Shown here piece by piece: positions 53,602 to 63,417 of a stretch of 64,000 nucleotides of DNA (within the stretch, counting starts at the first letter, position 1; the number at the start of each line of letters is the position of its first letter). Position numbers and translations under genes: made by a program. The stretch spans positions 2,646,501 through 2,710,500 of the forward strand of contig NZ_CP094532.1 of NCBI RefSeq assembly GCF_022811685.1, given 5' to 3'. The DNA is from Chryseobacterium suipulveris (GTDB lineage: Bacteria; Bacteroidota; Bacteroidia; Flavobacteriales; Weeksellaceae). Under the pieces are notes generated by a model that saw nothing but the letters and a program-made list of their open reading frames with translations, was not told the origin of the DNA and ran no database searches.

Positions 53602-53635
53602 TTGAAATACCCAGCGAATTTTTTACTTACTTTTG
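53602..53635 (+). promoter_or_regulatory. possible promoter of the M1 peptidase gene
   Basis: TTG (53602-53604), 23 nt, TACTTTTG (53628-53635), 22 nt before the ATG. The spacer is at the upper end of the accepted range. Confidence 0.5.
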
Positions 53636-53657
53636 AATCATAATTAATAATGACAAC

Positions 53658-56027
53658 ATGAATCTCAAATCTTTTTTCATCTTCTTTTTTTGTCCCCTTA
53701 TTGCTTTCGCACAGAATATTCAGAATAATCCACAAAGCAACCACGGAAATAAATTTGAGCAGCTGGGAACAATTCTCCCTACTCCAAACATTTACCGAAC
53801 AGCTTCTGGAGCTCCTGGTCACGGTTATTGGCAAAACAGAGCAGACTACGAAATCGCTGCCTACCTCGACGAAGACAAAAGAAATCTGAAAGGATCAGAA
53901 ACGGTAACGTACTACAATAATTCACCCGATGACCTCGATTATCTTTGGCTTCAACTGGATGAAAACGAGCAGTCAACCGTAAAAAATGCTGGGTATCAAA
54001 GTTCAAGCAAATTGCCTCAAACCATTAATGCCGAACATTTGAAAGATCTTGAGATTCCTGTAAAAGACAACGGTTATGGGGTAAATATTGAAAAAGTGAC
54101 CGACGCCGCAGGAAATCCACTCAAATATTTCGTCAACAAAACGATGATGCGAATAGATTTGCCAAAAGTTTTGAAGAAGGGAGAAAAACTGGTTTTTAAG
54201 GTAGACTGGAATTACAATATCCCCAACCGAATGACAATGGGAGGAAGAGGCGGTTACGAAAATTTCCCTGAAGACGGAAACGATCTGTACACGATTACGC
54301 AATGGTTTCCGAGAATGTGTGTTTACAGTGATTTCAAAGGATGGCAAAACAACCAGTTCACAGGTCGCGGCGAATTTGCGCTCCCTTTCGGAAACTATAA
54401 AGTATCAATGAATGTTCCTGCAGATCATATCGTTGCAGCAACGGGAGTAGGAAAAAATTTCAAAGAAGTGCTTTCTTCCACACAGTTTGCCCGATGGCAA
54501 AAAGCGCAGAATTCCAACGAACCTATTGAAATCGTAACTTTAGACGAAGCCCAAAAAGCTGAGAAAACCAAATCCACACAAAGAAAAACCTGGATTTTTG
54601 AAGCCGAAAATGTGCGTGATTTTGCGTGGACTTCATCCCGAAAATTTATCTGGGACGGAATGAAAGTCGTGATCCCCGAAAACAATAATCCCGTGATGGC
54701 GATGAGTCTTTATCCAAAGGAATCTTATCACCTTTACCGAAAATTCTCCACAAAAGCTGTTGCACACACAATCCTCACCTACTCCGAATTCACCATTCCT
54801 TATCCGTATCCGGTTGCTCAGTCTGTAGAAGCGGCAAACGGAATGGAATATCCGATGATCTGCTTTAACTTCGGAAGAACCGAGAAAGACGGCACCTATT
54901 CCGAAGGAATAAAAAATGGAATGATCGGCGTAATCATCCACGAAGTGGGACACAACTTTTTCCCGATGATCATCAATTCCGACGAAAGACAATGGTCATG
55001 GATGGATGAAGGATTAAACACTTTCGTAGAATATCTTACCGAAGAACGGTGGGACAATAAATTCCCTTCACGTCGTGGTCCAGCTCACACCATCGTAGAT
55101 TATATGAAACTTCCGAAAGATCAGCTGGAACCGATTATGACCAATTCTGAGAACATCAATCATTTCGGTCCGAATGCCTACGCAAAACCAGCAACCGGAC
55201 TCAATATTCTTCGGGAAACAATTATGGGGCGTGAACTTTTTGACAAAGCATTCAAAACCTATTCGAAAAGATGGGCGTTCCGTCATCCGGAACCGGCAGA
55301 TTTTTTTAGAACGATGAATGATGCAAGTGCAGAAAACCTCGATTGGTTTTGGCGTGGCTGGTTCTATGGAATCGATCCTGTTGACATTTCCATCGATAAA
55401 GTTACCGTTGCCGAACCCGATTTGAATGCAGTCCCAAAACCGCAGGAAATCACGTACACTGTTGATAAACCTCAACAAAACGATTTCGAAGACATCTCAA
55501 AAATCCGAAACCGCGAAGACAAAAATATCCTGTTCTATACCGATAATGACAAGCAAACCCGTGATTTCTACTGGAGATACAACCGGGGACTGGAAAAAGT
55601 GGACACCAATAAAAAGTACACTCTGACTAATGACATATATGAAAAGTTGCCAGAAGCAGATAAAGTAAATTTGAAGAACGTGCGTGGTTACCAAATTGAT
55701 TTCGGCAACAAAGGTGGAATGGTAATGCCGATTATTCTGGAGTTCACTTTCGAGGACGGGTCAAAAGTAAACGACAAAGTTGCCGCCCAAATCTGGCGAA
55801 AAGACGAAGGAAAGGTTTCACTCACCTACTTTTTCAACAAAAAACTGAAATCCATCCAACTCGACCCGATGCGCGAAACTGCAGACATCGACACCTCCAA
55901 TAATTTCTGGGGCGATGCTCAGCAACCGGCTTCCAAATTCGAAGTATTCCGCGAAAAACAGCACAGCTCTGCAAGAGGCGCCGCCAAAGGAATGATTAAT
56001 CCGATGCAGGCAGCAGGGAAAAAGTAG
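53658..56027 (+). CDS. M1-family zinc metallopeptidase
   Basis: 789 residues. Signal peptide (MNLKSFFIFFFCPLIAFAQ), N-terminal beta-saddle (about 50-300), then the gluzincin domain: HEVGHNF with His428, Glu429 and His432, and the third ligand Glu451 in WMDEGLNTF exactly 18 residues later. A C-terminal beta region with the aspartate/lysine-rich QKDFYWRYNRG-type segments follows. No T9SS domain is visible. Cleaves N-terminal residues from peptides in the periplasm or outside. Confidence 0.9.
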   Translation: MNLKSFFIFFFCPLIAFAQNIQNNPQSNHGNKFEQLGTILPTPNIYRTASGAPGHGYWQNRADYEIAAYLDEDKRNLKGSETVTYYNNSPDDLDYLWLQLDENEQSTVKNAGYQSSSKLPQTINAEHLKDLEIPVKDNGYGVNIEKVTDAAGNPLKYFVNKTMMRIDLPKVLKKGEKLVFKVDWNYNIPNRMTMGGRGGYENFPEDGNDLYTITQWFPRMCVYSDFKGWQNNQFTGRGEFALPFGNYKVSMNVPADHIVAATGVGKNFKEVLSSTQFARWQKAQNSNEPIEIVTLDEAQKAEKTKSTQRKTWIFEAENVRDFAWTSSRKFIWDGMKVVIPENNNPVMAMSLYPKESYHLYRKFSTKAVAHTILTYSEFTIPYPYPVAQSVEAANGMEYPMICFNFGRTEKDGTYSEGIKNGMIGVIIHEVGHNFFPMIINSDERQWSWMDEGLNTFVEYLTEERWDNKFPSRRGPAHTIVDYMKLPKDQLEPIMTNSENINHFGPNAYAKPATGLNILRETIMGRELFDKAFKTYSKRWAFRHPEPADFFRTMNDASAENLDWFWRGWFYGIDPVDISIDKVTVAEPDLNAVPKPQEITYTVDKPQQNDFEDISKIRNREDKNILFYTDNDKQTRDFYWRYNRGLEKVDTNKKYTLTNDIYEKLPEADKVNLKNVRGYQIDFGNKGGMVMPIILEFTFEDGSKVNDKVAAQIWRKDEGKVSLTYFFNKKLKSIQLDPMRETADIDTSNNFWGDAQQPASKFEVFREKQHSSARGAAKGMINPMQAAGKK

Positions 56028-56030
56028 CGG

Positions 56031-56054
56031 AGTGGTTCAGTGTTTCAGTGGTTC
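56031..56054. repeat. 8-bp tandem island directly after the M1 peptidase gene
   Basis: AGTGGTTC, AGTGTTTC, AGTGGTTC: three octads, starting three bases after the stop codon. It is the only island in the window with period eight. Confidence 0.7.
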
Positions 56055-56084
56055 AGCAATAAAGTTAATAGGTCTAATAAAATG

Positions 56085-56116
56085 AAAAGTCATCTTTGCG
56101 GGTGACTTTTTTTCTG
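56085..56116 (+). terminator. terminator after the M1 peptidase gene
   Basis: AAAAGTCATC (56085-56094) pairs with GGTGACTTTT (56101-56110) with a G-U pair, 6-nt loop, then T-run. Confidence 0.82.
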
Positions 56117-56150
56117 CCAAAATTTCACCTCAATATTTAAAGTCTGCCAA

Positions 56151-56192
56151 TTTGAACTTGAAACTTGAAACTTGAAACTTGAAACTTCGAAT
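56151..56192. repeat. 7-bp tandem island upstream of groES
   Basis: TTTGAAC, then TTGAAAC four times without error (56158-56185), then TTCGAAT. The cleanest heptad array in the window. It ends 53 nt before the groES ATG. Confidence 0.9.
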
Positions 56193-56245
56193 GGTATGAA
56201 GTTGGAGAAATTGAGCACAGAAAATATTTAAAAAAAATAATTATT

Positions 56246-56524
56246 ATGTCAGTAAATTTCAAACCATTATCAGACAGAGTTCTTATCGAACCAAACGCTG
56301 CTGAAACCACGACTGCATCAGGAATTATCATTCCCGACACTGCAAAAGAAAAACCACAGGAAGGAACTGTAGTGGCAATTGGACCTGGTAAAAAAGACGA
56401 ACCAACCACCGTAAAAGTGGGCGACAAAGTGCTTTACGGAAAATATTCAGGTTCTGAATTGAAGTTGGATGGAAAAGATTTTCTTATTGTAAGAGAAGGA
56501 GATTTATTGGGAATCTTGGAATAG
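56246..56524 (+). CDS. groES: co-chaperonin GroES
   Basis: 92 residues. FKPLSDRVLIEPNAAETTTA, the mobile loop ASGIIIPDTAKEKPQEG and GKKDEPTTVKVGDKVLYGKY are standard. Heptameric lid of GroEL. No CIRCE element (TTAGCACTC-N9-GAGTGCTAA) is present upstream, and no good TAnnTTTG box either, so its promoter is not identified. groEL follows after 89 nt that hold another heptad island. Confidence 0.96.
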   Translation: MSVNFKPLSDRVLIEPNAAETTTASGIIIPDTAKEKPQEGTVVAIGPGKKDEPTTVKVGDKVLYGKYSGSELKLDGKDFLIVREGDLLGILE

Positions 56525-56572
56525 AGTTCAGACTGAAACTTGGTGTTATTTATTTTAAAAATTATTAACTAA

Positions 56573-56607
56573 AATCTGACGTCTGAAATCTGACGTCTAA
56601 AATCTAA
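56573..56607. repeat. 7-bp tandem island between groES and groEL
   Basis: AATCTGA, CGTCTGA, AATCTGA, CGTCTAA, AATCTAA: five heptads ending 6 bases before the groEL ATG, so it occupies the place of a ribosome-binding region. The word is close to TATCTGA/AATCTGT in the rpsN-rpsH gap. Confidence 0.87.
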
Positions 56608-58239
<1,632 letters not shown>

Positions 58240-58245
58240 TGAAGC

Positions 58246-58280
58246 TGGAAGTTGGAAGACCGAGGTCCGGAGACTGGAAC
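58246..58280. repeat. 7-bp tandem island directly after groEL
   Basis: TGGAAGT, TGGAAGA, CCGAGGT, CCGGAGA, CTGGAAC: five heptads beginning six bases after the groEL stop. Wording resembles the island after pncB (23961). Confidence 0.83.
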
Positions 58281-58292
58281 TATCCTATACTA

Positions 58293-58326
58293 AAATCCGT
58301 TCAGAAATTCTGGACGGATTTTTTCA
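58293..58326 (+). terminator. terminator of groES-groEL
   Basis: AAATCCGT (58293-58300) / ACGGATTT (58314-58321), continued inward by T-G and CAGAA/TTCTG pairs to a one-base loop on paper (really 3-4 nt), then TTTTT. Confidence 0.83.
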
Positions 58327-58390
58327 TTTGGCAGAAAATGCGTCTTACTGTACAAATTTTCGTTATTTCAATCTTTCAAGGATTGATAAT

Positions 58391-58432
58391 AAAACAAAAA
58401 AGCTGCGCCCCGAAACTCAGAGCGCAGCTTTT
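58391..58432. terminator. terminator facing the 71-residue gene
   Basis: 11-bp stem AAAAGCTGCGC (58398-58408) / GCGCAGCTTTT (58422-58432). The minus-strand side carries the better T-run, so it mainly ends leftward transcription from pyk or the small gene. Confidence 0.82.
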
Positions 58433-58446
58433 ATATTTAATATTTA

Positions 58447-58662
58447 TCAAGAATATCCCTCTTTGAACCTCTCAATCAGCTCATCCATCTTTTCAATATG
58501 CAGGTAAACCGTTTTTACCTCTTCATATCGAGGGGATTTGTAGAAAACCTCGTGGAAATCCATATTTCCGTTGCCAACTTTTACGATTCTCAAAACCTCG
58601 ATATTCAATTTTTTCAGTTCGTCTTTCAGCACTTGAAATTCATCGCTGATGTTAGTTTCCAT
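58447..58662 (-). CDS. hypothetical 71-residue protein
   Basis: METNISDEFQVLKDELKKLN, with a C-terminal half TVYLHIEKMDELIERFKEGY. Acidic, largely helical, no Cys, no signal. It lies 28 nt after the pyk stop on the same strand and just before a terminator, which supports it as a real last gene of that transcript. No family recognised. Confidence 0.6.
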   Translation of the reverse strand: METNISDEFQVLKDELKKLNIEVLRIVKVGNGNMDFHEVFYKSPRYEEVKTVYLHIEKMDELIERFKEGYS

Positions 58663-58690
58663 ATATTATATTTTTGATATCAGCCAATCA

Positions 58691-60136
58691 TTAAATCGTG
58701 GTGAGCCGCAAGGTATTGGTTTTGCCGCTTTCGTTTGCAGGCATCGCGTTCAGGTTAATTACGAAGTCGTTCAAATCGACAAATCCATTTTCATAGGTAA
58801 GTTTGTTTACCTCGACTATCGTTTCGTCGGTAGATTTCTTGGCGTTGTAATAGAATGCTCTAACTCCCCACAGCAAGTTCAACATAGTGATTACCCTCTT
58901 GTTGGAGCTGTAAATAATGATATGCGAATTAGGTCGGTGCGCCGAAATTTGGAACGCGGTGTAACCCGAATAAGTTAAAGTTACGATGGCTTCAACATTA
59001 GTTGTTTTTGCGATTCTTACCGCGGCGAGACAAATCCTGTTGGTGATGAAACGTTCGTCAATACAGTTGAATTCGCGCTCGATCGGTGAGTTTTTGCTTT
59101 GGTAGAAATGGGTTTGCTCAATGTTCTTCACGATCTTCGACATATTTTTTACTACATCCACAGGATATCTTCCCACCGAAGTTTCTCCTGAAAGCATTAC
59201 TGCATCTGCACCATCCAGAACTGAATTCGCTACGTCGTTCACTTCCGCTCTCGTCGGAGTTAAGCTGTTGATCATTGTCTCCATCATTTGTGTGGCGATG
59301 ATCACGGGTTTTGCAAATTTTCTTGCTTTTTCGACGAGGTTTTTCTGGATTGCCGGAACTTCCTCCATCGGAACTTCAACGCCCAAATCACCACGAGCAA
59401 CCATTAAACCATCACATTCCTGAAGGATTTCCTCGATGTTTCGAACACCTTCCGGTTTTTCGATTTTTGCGATAATCGGGGTTTTAAATTTGCCTTTCGG
59501 ATGTTTAGCGATGAGTTCTTTCAAATCGATAATATCTTGCGCGTGACGAACGAAGGACAGCGCGATCCAGTCCAGTTCCAGATCAAGCATGAAATTGGCA
59601 TCCTTGATGTCTTTCTCCGTCAAAGCTGGGAGCGAAACATTGGTATTCGGAAGGTTTACTCCTTTCTTGGAACTGAGCGGTCCACCTTGAATGGTTTTCG
59701 CTTTTACGGTGTCTTTTTCGTTGGTCTCGATTACTTCCAGGACGAGTTTACCGTCGTCGATCAGGATTCTTTCGCCCACCTTCACGTCTTGGGGAAACTT
59801 TTGGTAGGTCATATAAACCTTCTTGGAATCACCTTCGATTTTTTCATTGGTAAAAGTGAGGATGTCACCTGGATTCAGATAGGAACCTTCTTTCACCACG
59901 CCGACTCTCAATTTTGGGCCCTGCAAATCTCCAAGAATACTTGTGGAGAAGCCAAATTCCTTATTAATTTCTCGGATGGTTTCCACGTTCTTACGCACAA
60001 GATCGTAATCTGCGTGGGAAAAATTTATTCTGAAGACATCAACTCCCGCTTTGATCAGTTCGATCATGGTTTCCCGGTCGGATGAAGCCGGACCGAGCGT
60101 GGCGATAATCTTAGTCTTTTTTACATATTTATTCAT
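58691..60136 (-). CDS. pyk: pyruvate kinase
   Basis: 481 residues. Last step of glycolysis, PEP + ADP to pyruvate + ATP. KTKIIATLGPASSDRETMIE, the signature IIAKIEKPEGVRNIEEI with the catalytic Lys, GLMVARGDLGVEVPMEEV and MLSGETSVGRYPVD are all present; the C-terminal domain is complete. Its first 8 bases overlap the end of the IPExxxVDY gene. Confidence 0.97.
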   Translation of the reverse strand: MNKYVKKTKIIATLGPASSDRETMIELIKAGVDVFRINFSHADYDLVRKNVETIREINKEFGFSTSILGDLQGPKLRVGVVKEGSYLNPGDILTFTNEKIEGDSKKVYMTYQKFPQDVKVGERILIDDGKLVLEVIETNEKDTVKAKTIQGGPLSSKKGVNLPNTNVSLPALTEKDIKDANFMLDLELDWIALSFVRHAQDIIDLKELIAKHPKGKFKTPIIAKIEKPEGVRNIEEILQECDGLMVARGDLGVEVPMEEVPAIQKNLVEKARKFAKPVIIATQMMETMINSLTPTRAEVNDVANSVLDGADAVMLSGETSVGRYPVDVVKNMSKIVKNIEQTHFYQSKNSPIEREFNCIDERFITNRICLAAVRIAKTTNVEAIVTLTYSGYTAFQISAHRPNSHIIIYSSNKRVITMLNLLWGVRAFYYNAKKSTDETIVEVNKLTYENGFVDLNDFVINLNAMPANESGKTNTLRLTTI

Positions 60137-60602
60137 AATACTGAAATAATTGATAGAGTTCCTCCTCGGAACTAAGGTCGAAATGCTGCACCGGAAAGGT
60201 GAGATTTCCAGGGAACAAAATTAGTGAAAAATCATCAAACGGCTCAGAAGTTTTGATGACATAATCTACCTCCTGAAAATGGTCAAGCAGAAAAAAAGAT
60301 TCCTGTTCTGCGGTAAAAAGCTCGGTGGAGATTTTCTTCTGAGTGCTTTGCGCAGACTTGTTTGCGATGCAATGGATGCAGAGTTGCGAATCACTGTAAT
60401 ACGCTTCAAACCTAGGGAAAAAGTAATCGTAGTACTCGCCGTGATACACAAAATCTTCAATGCGCGAGAACTTAAAGGAATTACAGGAATTGAGGTGGTA
60501 GAAAAACTCGTAATCGGGTAATTCTTTTGCGAGACGTAGCAAACCTATTGTGATTTCCTCGTCTTCTTCCTCAAGGTCAAGTAATAACTTTTTGGCTTTC
60601 AA
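60129..60602 (-). CDS. IPExxxVDY-type protein
   Basis: 157 residues, acidic start (LLLDLEEEDEEITIGLLRLA), PDYEFFYHLNSCNSFKFSRI, a region with DHFQEVDYVIKTSEPFDDFS, and ending EEELYQLFQYYE. I recognise it as the small Bacteroidota family named after IPExxxVDY (here FQEVDY), usually next to rnc and pyk. Function unknown. Overlaps rnc by 26 bases and pyk by 8, so it is translated together with them. Confidence 0.8.
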   Translation of the reverse strand: MKAKKLLLDLEEEDEEITIGLLRLAKELPDYEFFYHLNSCNSFKFSRIEDFVYHGEYYDYFFPRFEAYYSDSQLCIHCIANKSAQSTQKKISTELFTAEQESFFLLDHFQEVDYVIKTSEPFDDFSLILFPGNLTFPVQHFDLSSEEELYQLFQYYE

Positions 60603-61341
60603 TGATATTTTGTTTTTTGTTTAGGATATAGAATGCGCGTTGTGCCGCTTTTTCCTCCGCCTTCTTTTTGGAGGTTTCGGTGGCGTTGGAAATTTTTTCC
60701 TCGTCGAGCCAAACATAACTTCGGAAAACCTGGCTTTTGTTGGGTTGAATTTCCTCGCAGGTTTCATATTTGATGTTGACTTTCTTCTTCTGGCTCCATT
60801 CAAGCAGCAAACCTTTGTAGCTCACAATCTTGTTTTCCAGCTGGTTGATTGTGGAAGGAGTCAGGAGCCGGTCGATCACCACGGTTCTGCAAACCTCATA
60901 ATCGAGGTCAAGGTAAATCGCGCCAATTAACGCCTCGAAAAGGTTGCCCTCGATATTTTCGCTGAGTGAAGTTGCCGATTCGTTCTGAAGAAATTTCGTC
61001 AATGAAAGTTCACGCCCCAATTTATTGAGATTTTTGCGGTTGACGATTTTAGATTTCATCTGGGTGAGGAAACCTTCGTTGGCGTTGGGATAAAGCGTGT
61101 AAAGATGGCACGAAATAATAGCGCCTAAAACCGAATCGCCCAGAAATTCTAAACGTTCGTAGTTTTTACATTCTTTATTCTTCGAGGAAGTTTTAAGTGA
61201 AAATGCTTCACGGTAAAGACTGATGTTCTGAACTCCGCAACCGGTAATTTTACTGATTTCGTGGCTTAGATGATAATCTTTTTCCGAGAAGTTTTTTTTT
61301 CTTTGGGTGAGGAATTTAGAAAGGTATTTCTTTAACTCCAT
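60577..61341 (-). CDS. rnc: ribonuclease III
   Basis: 254 residues. RNase III domain with NYERLEFLGDSVLGAIISCH (metal-binding Glu and Asp) and the second Glu in NLFEALIGAIYLDLDYE; then a C-terminal dsRBD (YKGLLLEWSQKKKVNIKYET ... KKKAEEKAAQRAFYIL). It processes rRNA precursors and structured mRNAs. Lies 12 nt after fabF. Confidence 0.96.
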   Translation of the reverse strand: MELKKYLSKFLTQRKKNFSEKDYHLSHEISKITGCGVQNISLYREAFSLKTSSKNKECKNYERLEFLGDSVLGAIISCHLYTLYPNANEGFLTQMKSKIVNRKNLNKLGRELSLTKFLQNESATSLSENIEGNLFEALIGAIYLDLDYEVCRTVVIDRLLTPSTINQLENKIVSYKGLLLEWSQKKKVNIKYETCEEIQPNKSQVFRSYVWLDEEKISNATETSKKKAEEKAAQRAFYILNKKQNIIESQKVIT

Positions 61342-61353
61342 ACACTTTGCGTT

Positions 61354-62598
61354 TTATATTTTTTTGAAAAGCACACATGCATTATGGCCGCCGAAACCGA
61401 AAGTATTGCTCATGGCAAAGTTTACCTCCTTATCTACAGCGTGATTAAACGTGAAGTTCAATCGGCTGTCGATTCTTTCATCGTCGGTAAAATGGTTGAT
61501 TGTAGGCGGCACCTTGTTGTGGATAATGGTTTTCAACGCAGCGATTGCTTCGATCACGCCGGCTGCACCCAGAAGGTGACCGGTCATTGATTTGGTGGAG
61601 TTGATCTGGATGTCGTAAGCATGTTCACCCAATAATTTAGAAATCGCGCTTGATTCAGCGATGTCACCCAGCGGAGTAGAAGTACCGTGCATATTGATAT
61701 GATCTACTTCGTCGGTTGTTACACCTGCGTCTTCAAGGCAGTTCTTCATTACAAGATAAGCGCCTAAACCTTCCGGATGTGGTGCAGTCATGTGGTATGC
61801 GTCTGCACTCATTCCACCACCACTCAATTCGGCATAGATGGTTGCCCCTCGTTTCACGGCGTGTTCGTATTCTTCAAGAATAATACAGCCGGCTCCTTCA
61901 CCAAGAACAAATCCGTCCCTGTCTTTGTCGAACGGTCTCGATGCGGTTTTCGGGTCGTCGTTTCTTGTGGAAAGCGCCATCATCGCATTGAAACCACCAA
62001 CGCCGCTTGCGGTAACCGCTGCTTCGGAACCACCACAAACGATCACATCAGCTTTTCCTAACTGGATCAGCATTTTGGAGTCGATAATGGCGTTTGCAGA
62101 GGATGCACATGCGGAAACTGTGGTATAATTCGGACCGTGAAATCCGTATTCTATAGAAATTTGACCGCCAGTAATGTCGGCAATCATTTTAGGAATAAAA
62201 AATGGATTGAAACGTGGAATTTCTGTGTTTGCCCAACCCAAAACCTCGTTTTCGAAAGTTTCGAGGCCGCCAATTCCTGAACCCCAAATTACACCGACTC
62301 TGTTTTTGTCAACTGAGCCACTCAAAATGCCTGAATGTTGAACAGCTTCGCGAGCTGCAACGAGCCCGAACTGTGTGTTTCGGTCCATTTTCTTTGCCTC
62401 TTTCTTGTCGAAATGGTTTAATGGATCGAAATTTTTTACTTCGCAGGCGAATTTGGTTTTGAAGTTTGTGGCATCAAAAAGAGTAATCGGAGCGGCTCCG
62501 CTCTCACCTTTGAGAAGGTTTTCCCAGTATTCTTTAGCGTTTTTTCCAATCGGTGTAATAGCTCCAAATCCTGTTACAACTACTCTTTTTAATTCCAT
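61354..62598 (-). CDS. fabF: beta-ketoacyl-ACP synthase II
   Basis: 414 residues. Fatty-acid elongation by condensation of malonyl-ACP. Catalytic triad: Cys in TVSACASSANAI, His in NMHGTSTPLGD and His in STKSMTGHLLGAAG; glycine-rich end NTFGFGGHNACVLFKK. It is directly downstream of its carrier-protein gene acpP (25 nt). Confidence 0.97.
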   Translation of the reverse strand: MELKRVVVTGFGAITPIGKNAKEYWENLLKGESGAAPITLFDATNFKTKFACEVKNFDPLNHFDKKEAKKMDRNTQFGLVAAREAVQHSGILSGSVDKNRVGVIWGSGIGGLETFENEVLGWANTEIPRFNPFFIPKMIADITGGQISIEYGFHGPNYTTVSACASSANAIIDSKMLIQLGKADVIVCGGSEAAVTASGVGGFNAMMALSTRNDDPKTASRPFDKDRDGFVLGEGAGCIILEEYEHAVKRGATIYAELSGGGMSADAYHMTAPHPEGLGAYLVMKNCLEDAGVTTDEVDHINMHGTSTPLGDIAESSAISKLLGEHAYDIQINSTKSMTGHLLGAAGVIEAIAALKTIIHNKVPPTINHFTDDERIDSRLNFTFNHAVDKEVNFAMSNTFGFGGHNACVLFKKI

Positions 62599-62623
62599 AA
62601 AGTTTGTTTCTGTTGAAAGAATA

Positions 62624-62863
62624 TTATTTGTTCACTACTTCTTCAATGTAAGCAATAGCGTGTCCTACAGTAGTAATTTTCTCTGCTTGGTCATCAGGAA
62701 TCTGGATGTTGAATTCTTTTTCGAATTCCATAATCAATTCCACAGTGTCCAAAGAATCAGCCCCTAAATCATTAGTGAAGCTAGCTTCTGGAGTTACTTC
62801 TGTTTCTTCAACGTCGAGTTTATCAGCGATAATAGCTTTTACTCTTGATGCAATGTCTGACAT
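62624..62863 (-). CDS. acpP: acyl carrier protein
   Basis: 79 residues. Four-helix ACP with the phosphopantetheine attachment Ser37 in [20 protein letters not shown]. Carries growing acyl chains for FabF and others. First gene of the operon acpP-fabF-rnc-IPExxxVDY-pyk. Confidence 0.97.
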   Translation of the reverse strand: MSDIASRVKAIIADKLDVEETEVTPEASFTNDLGADSLDTVELIMEFEKEFNIQIPDDQAEKITTVGHAIAYIEEVVNK

Positions 62864-62897
62864 AGTAATTTATTTTTAGTTAATTGTTAGATGGTGC

Positions 62898-62905
62898 AAA
62901 TATAT
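62898..62905 (-). promoter_or_regulatory. -7 box of the acpP operon
   Basis: TATATTTG on the minus strand followed by CACC, 34 nt before the acpP ATG. Same start region as the ribosomal promoters, but no TTG lies 17-23 nt upstream. Confidence 0.6.
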
Positions 62906-63296
62906 AAAATTCTTTAGGATAATGAGTTTTTTTATTATTTTTTAAAGGGTTATCGTTTGCCATGAAACATCTGAAATCCAACAATAGCGGATGGCTTATG
63001 ACAAATAGGATTAAAAAGTTTGGGACACAATCAGAACAGACAATTGCTTTCTGAAATCACAATTCATAATCAGAAAGACAAAATACCGGAACCATATTCA
63101 GTAGAGAGAAGATTTACAACCTGCTGCGACCTTTTTCAAAAGTTATGGGGCCGGAATATCGCAACTTCCACATCCAATGAATGTATGTGTTGCAAATCAC
63201 TTCCCGCGAAGGTACGCTGACAAAAAAGTAATTTTGAAACAACATTAATAATTATTAAAGGAACTGGTCAGTTTCCGGTTGTCTTGAATTTTACAA
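62906..63296. other. gene-free gap between acpP and clpB terminator
   Basis: About 390 bp. A 66-codon plus-strand frame starts with TTG at 63020 and has no leader, no promoter and no recognisable composition; I do not call it a gene. No repeat or strong hairpin seen. Confidence 0.45.
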
Positions 63297-63329
63297 ACAA
63301 AAAAATCTACCGAAAAATTCCGGTAGATT
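63297..63329 (-). terminator. terminator of clpB
   Basis: AATCTACCG (63304-63312) / CGGTAGATT (63321-63329), 8-nt loop, with an A-run at its left giving a minus-strand U-tract. About 90 nt after the clpB stop. Confidence 0.82.
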
Positions 63330-63417
63330 CTAAAAACACAAATGATGAAAAAAAATTTCTCTTGACTAACGTAAAAACCGCGATTGTTATTTCTTAACAA
63401 TAAGTTAAAATTCGTAA

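Noticed and set aside
56028..56245. CIRCE operator before groES
   Set aside because: Looked for the TTAGCACTC / GAGTGCTAA pair; neither half is present.
56137..56427. 96-codon minus-strand frame over groES upstream region
   Set aside because: Its C-terminus SKFQVSSFKFQVQIG is only the translation of the TTGAAAC heptads; the rest is antisense to groES.
63020..63220. 66-codon plus-strand frame between acpP and clpB
   Set aside because: Needs a TTG start, has no promoter box, and its sequence resembles no known small protein. Kept only as a comment on the gap.
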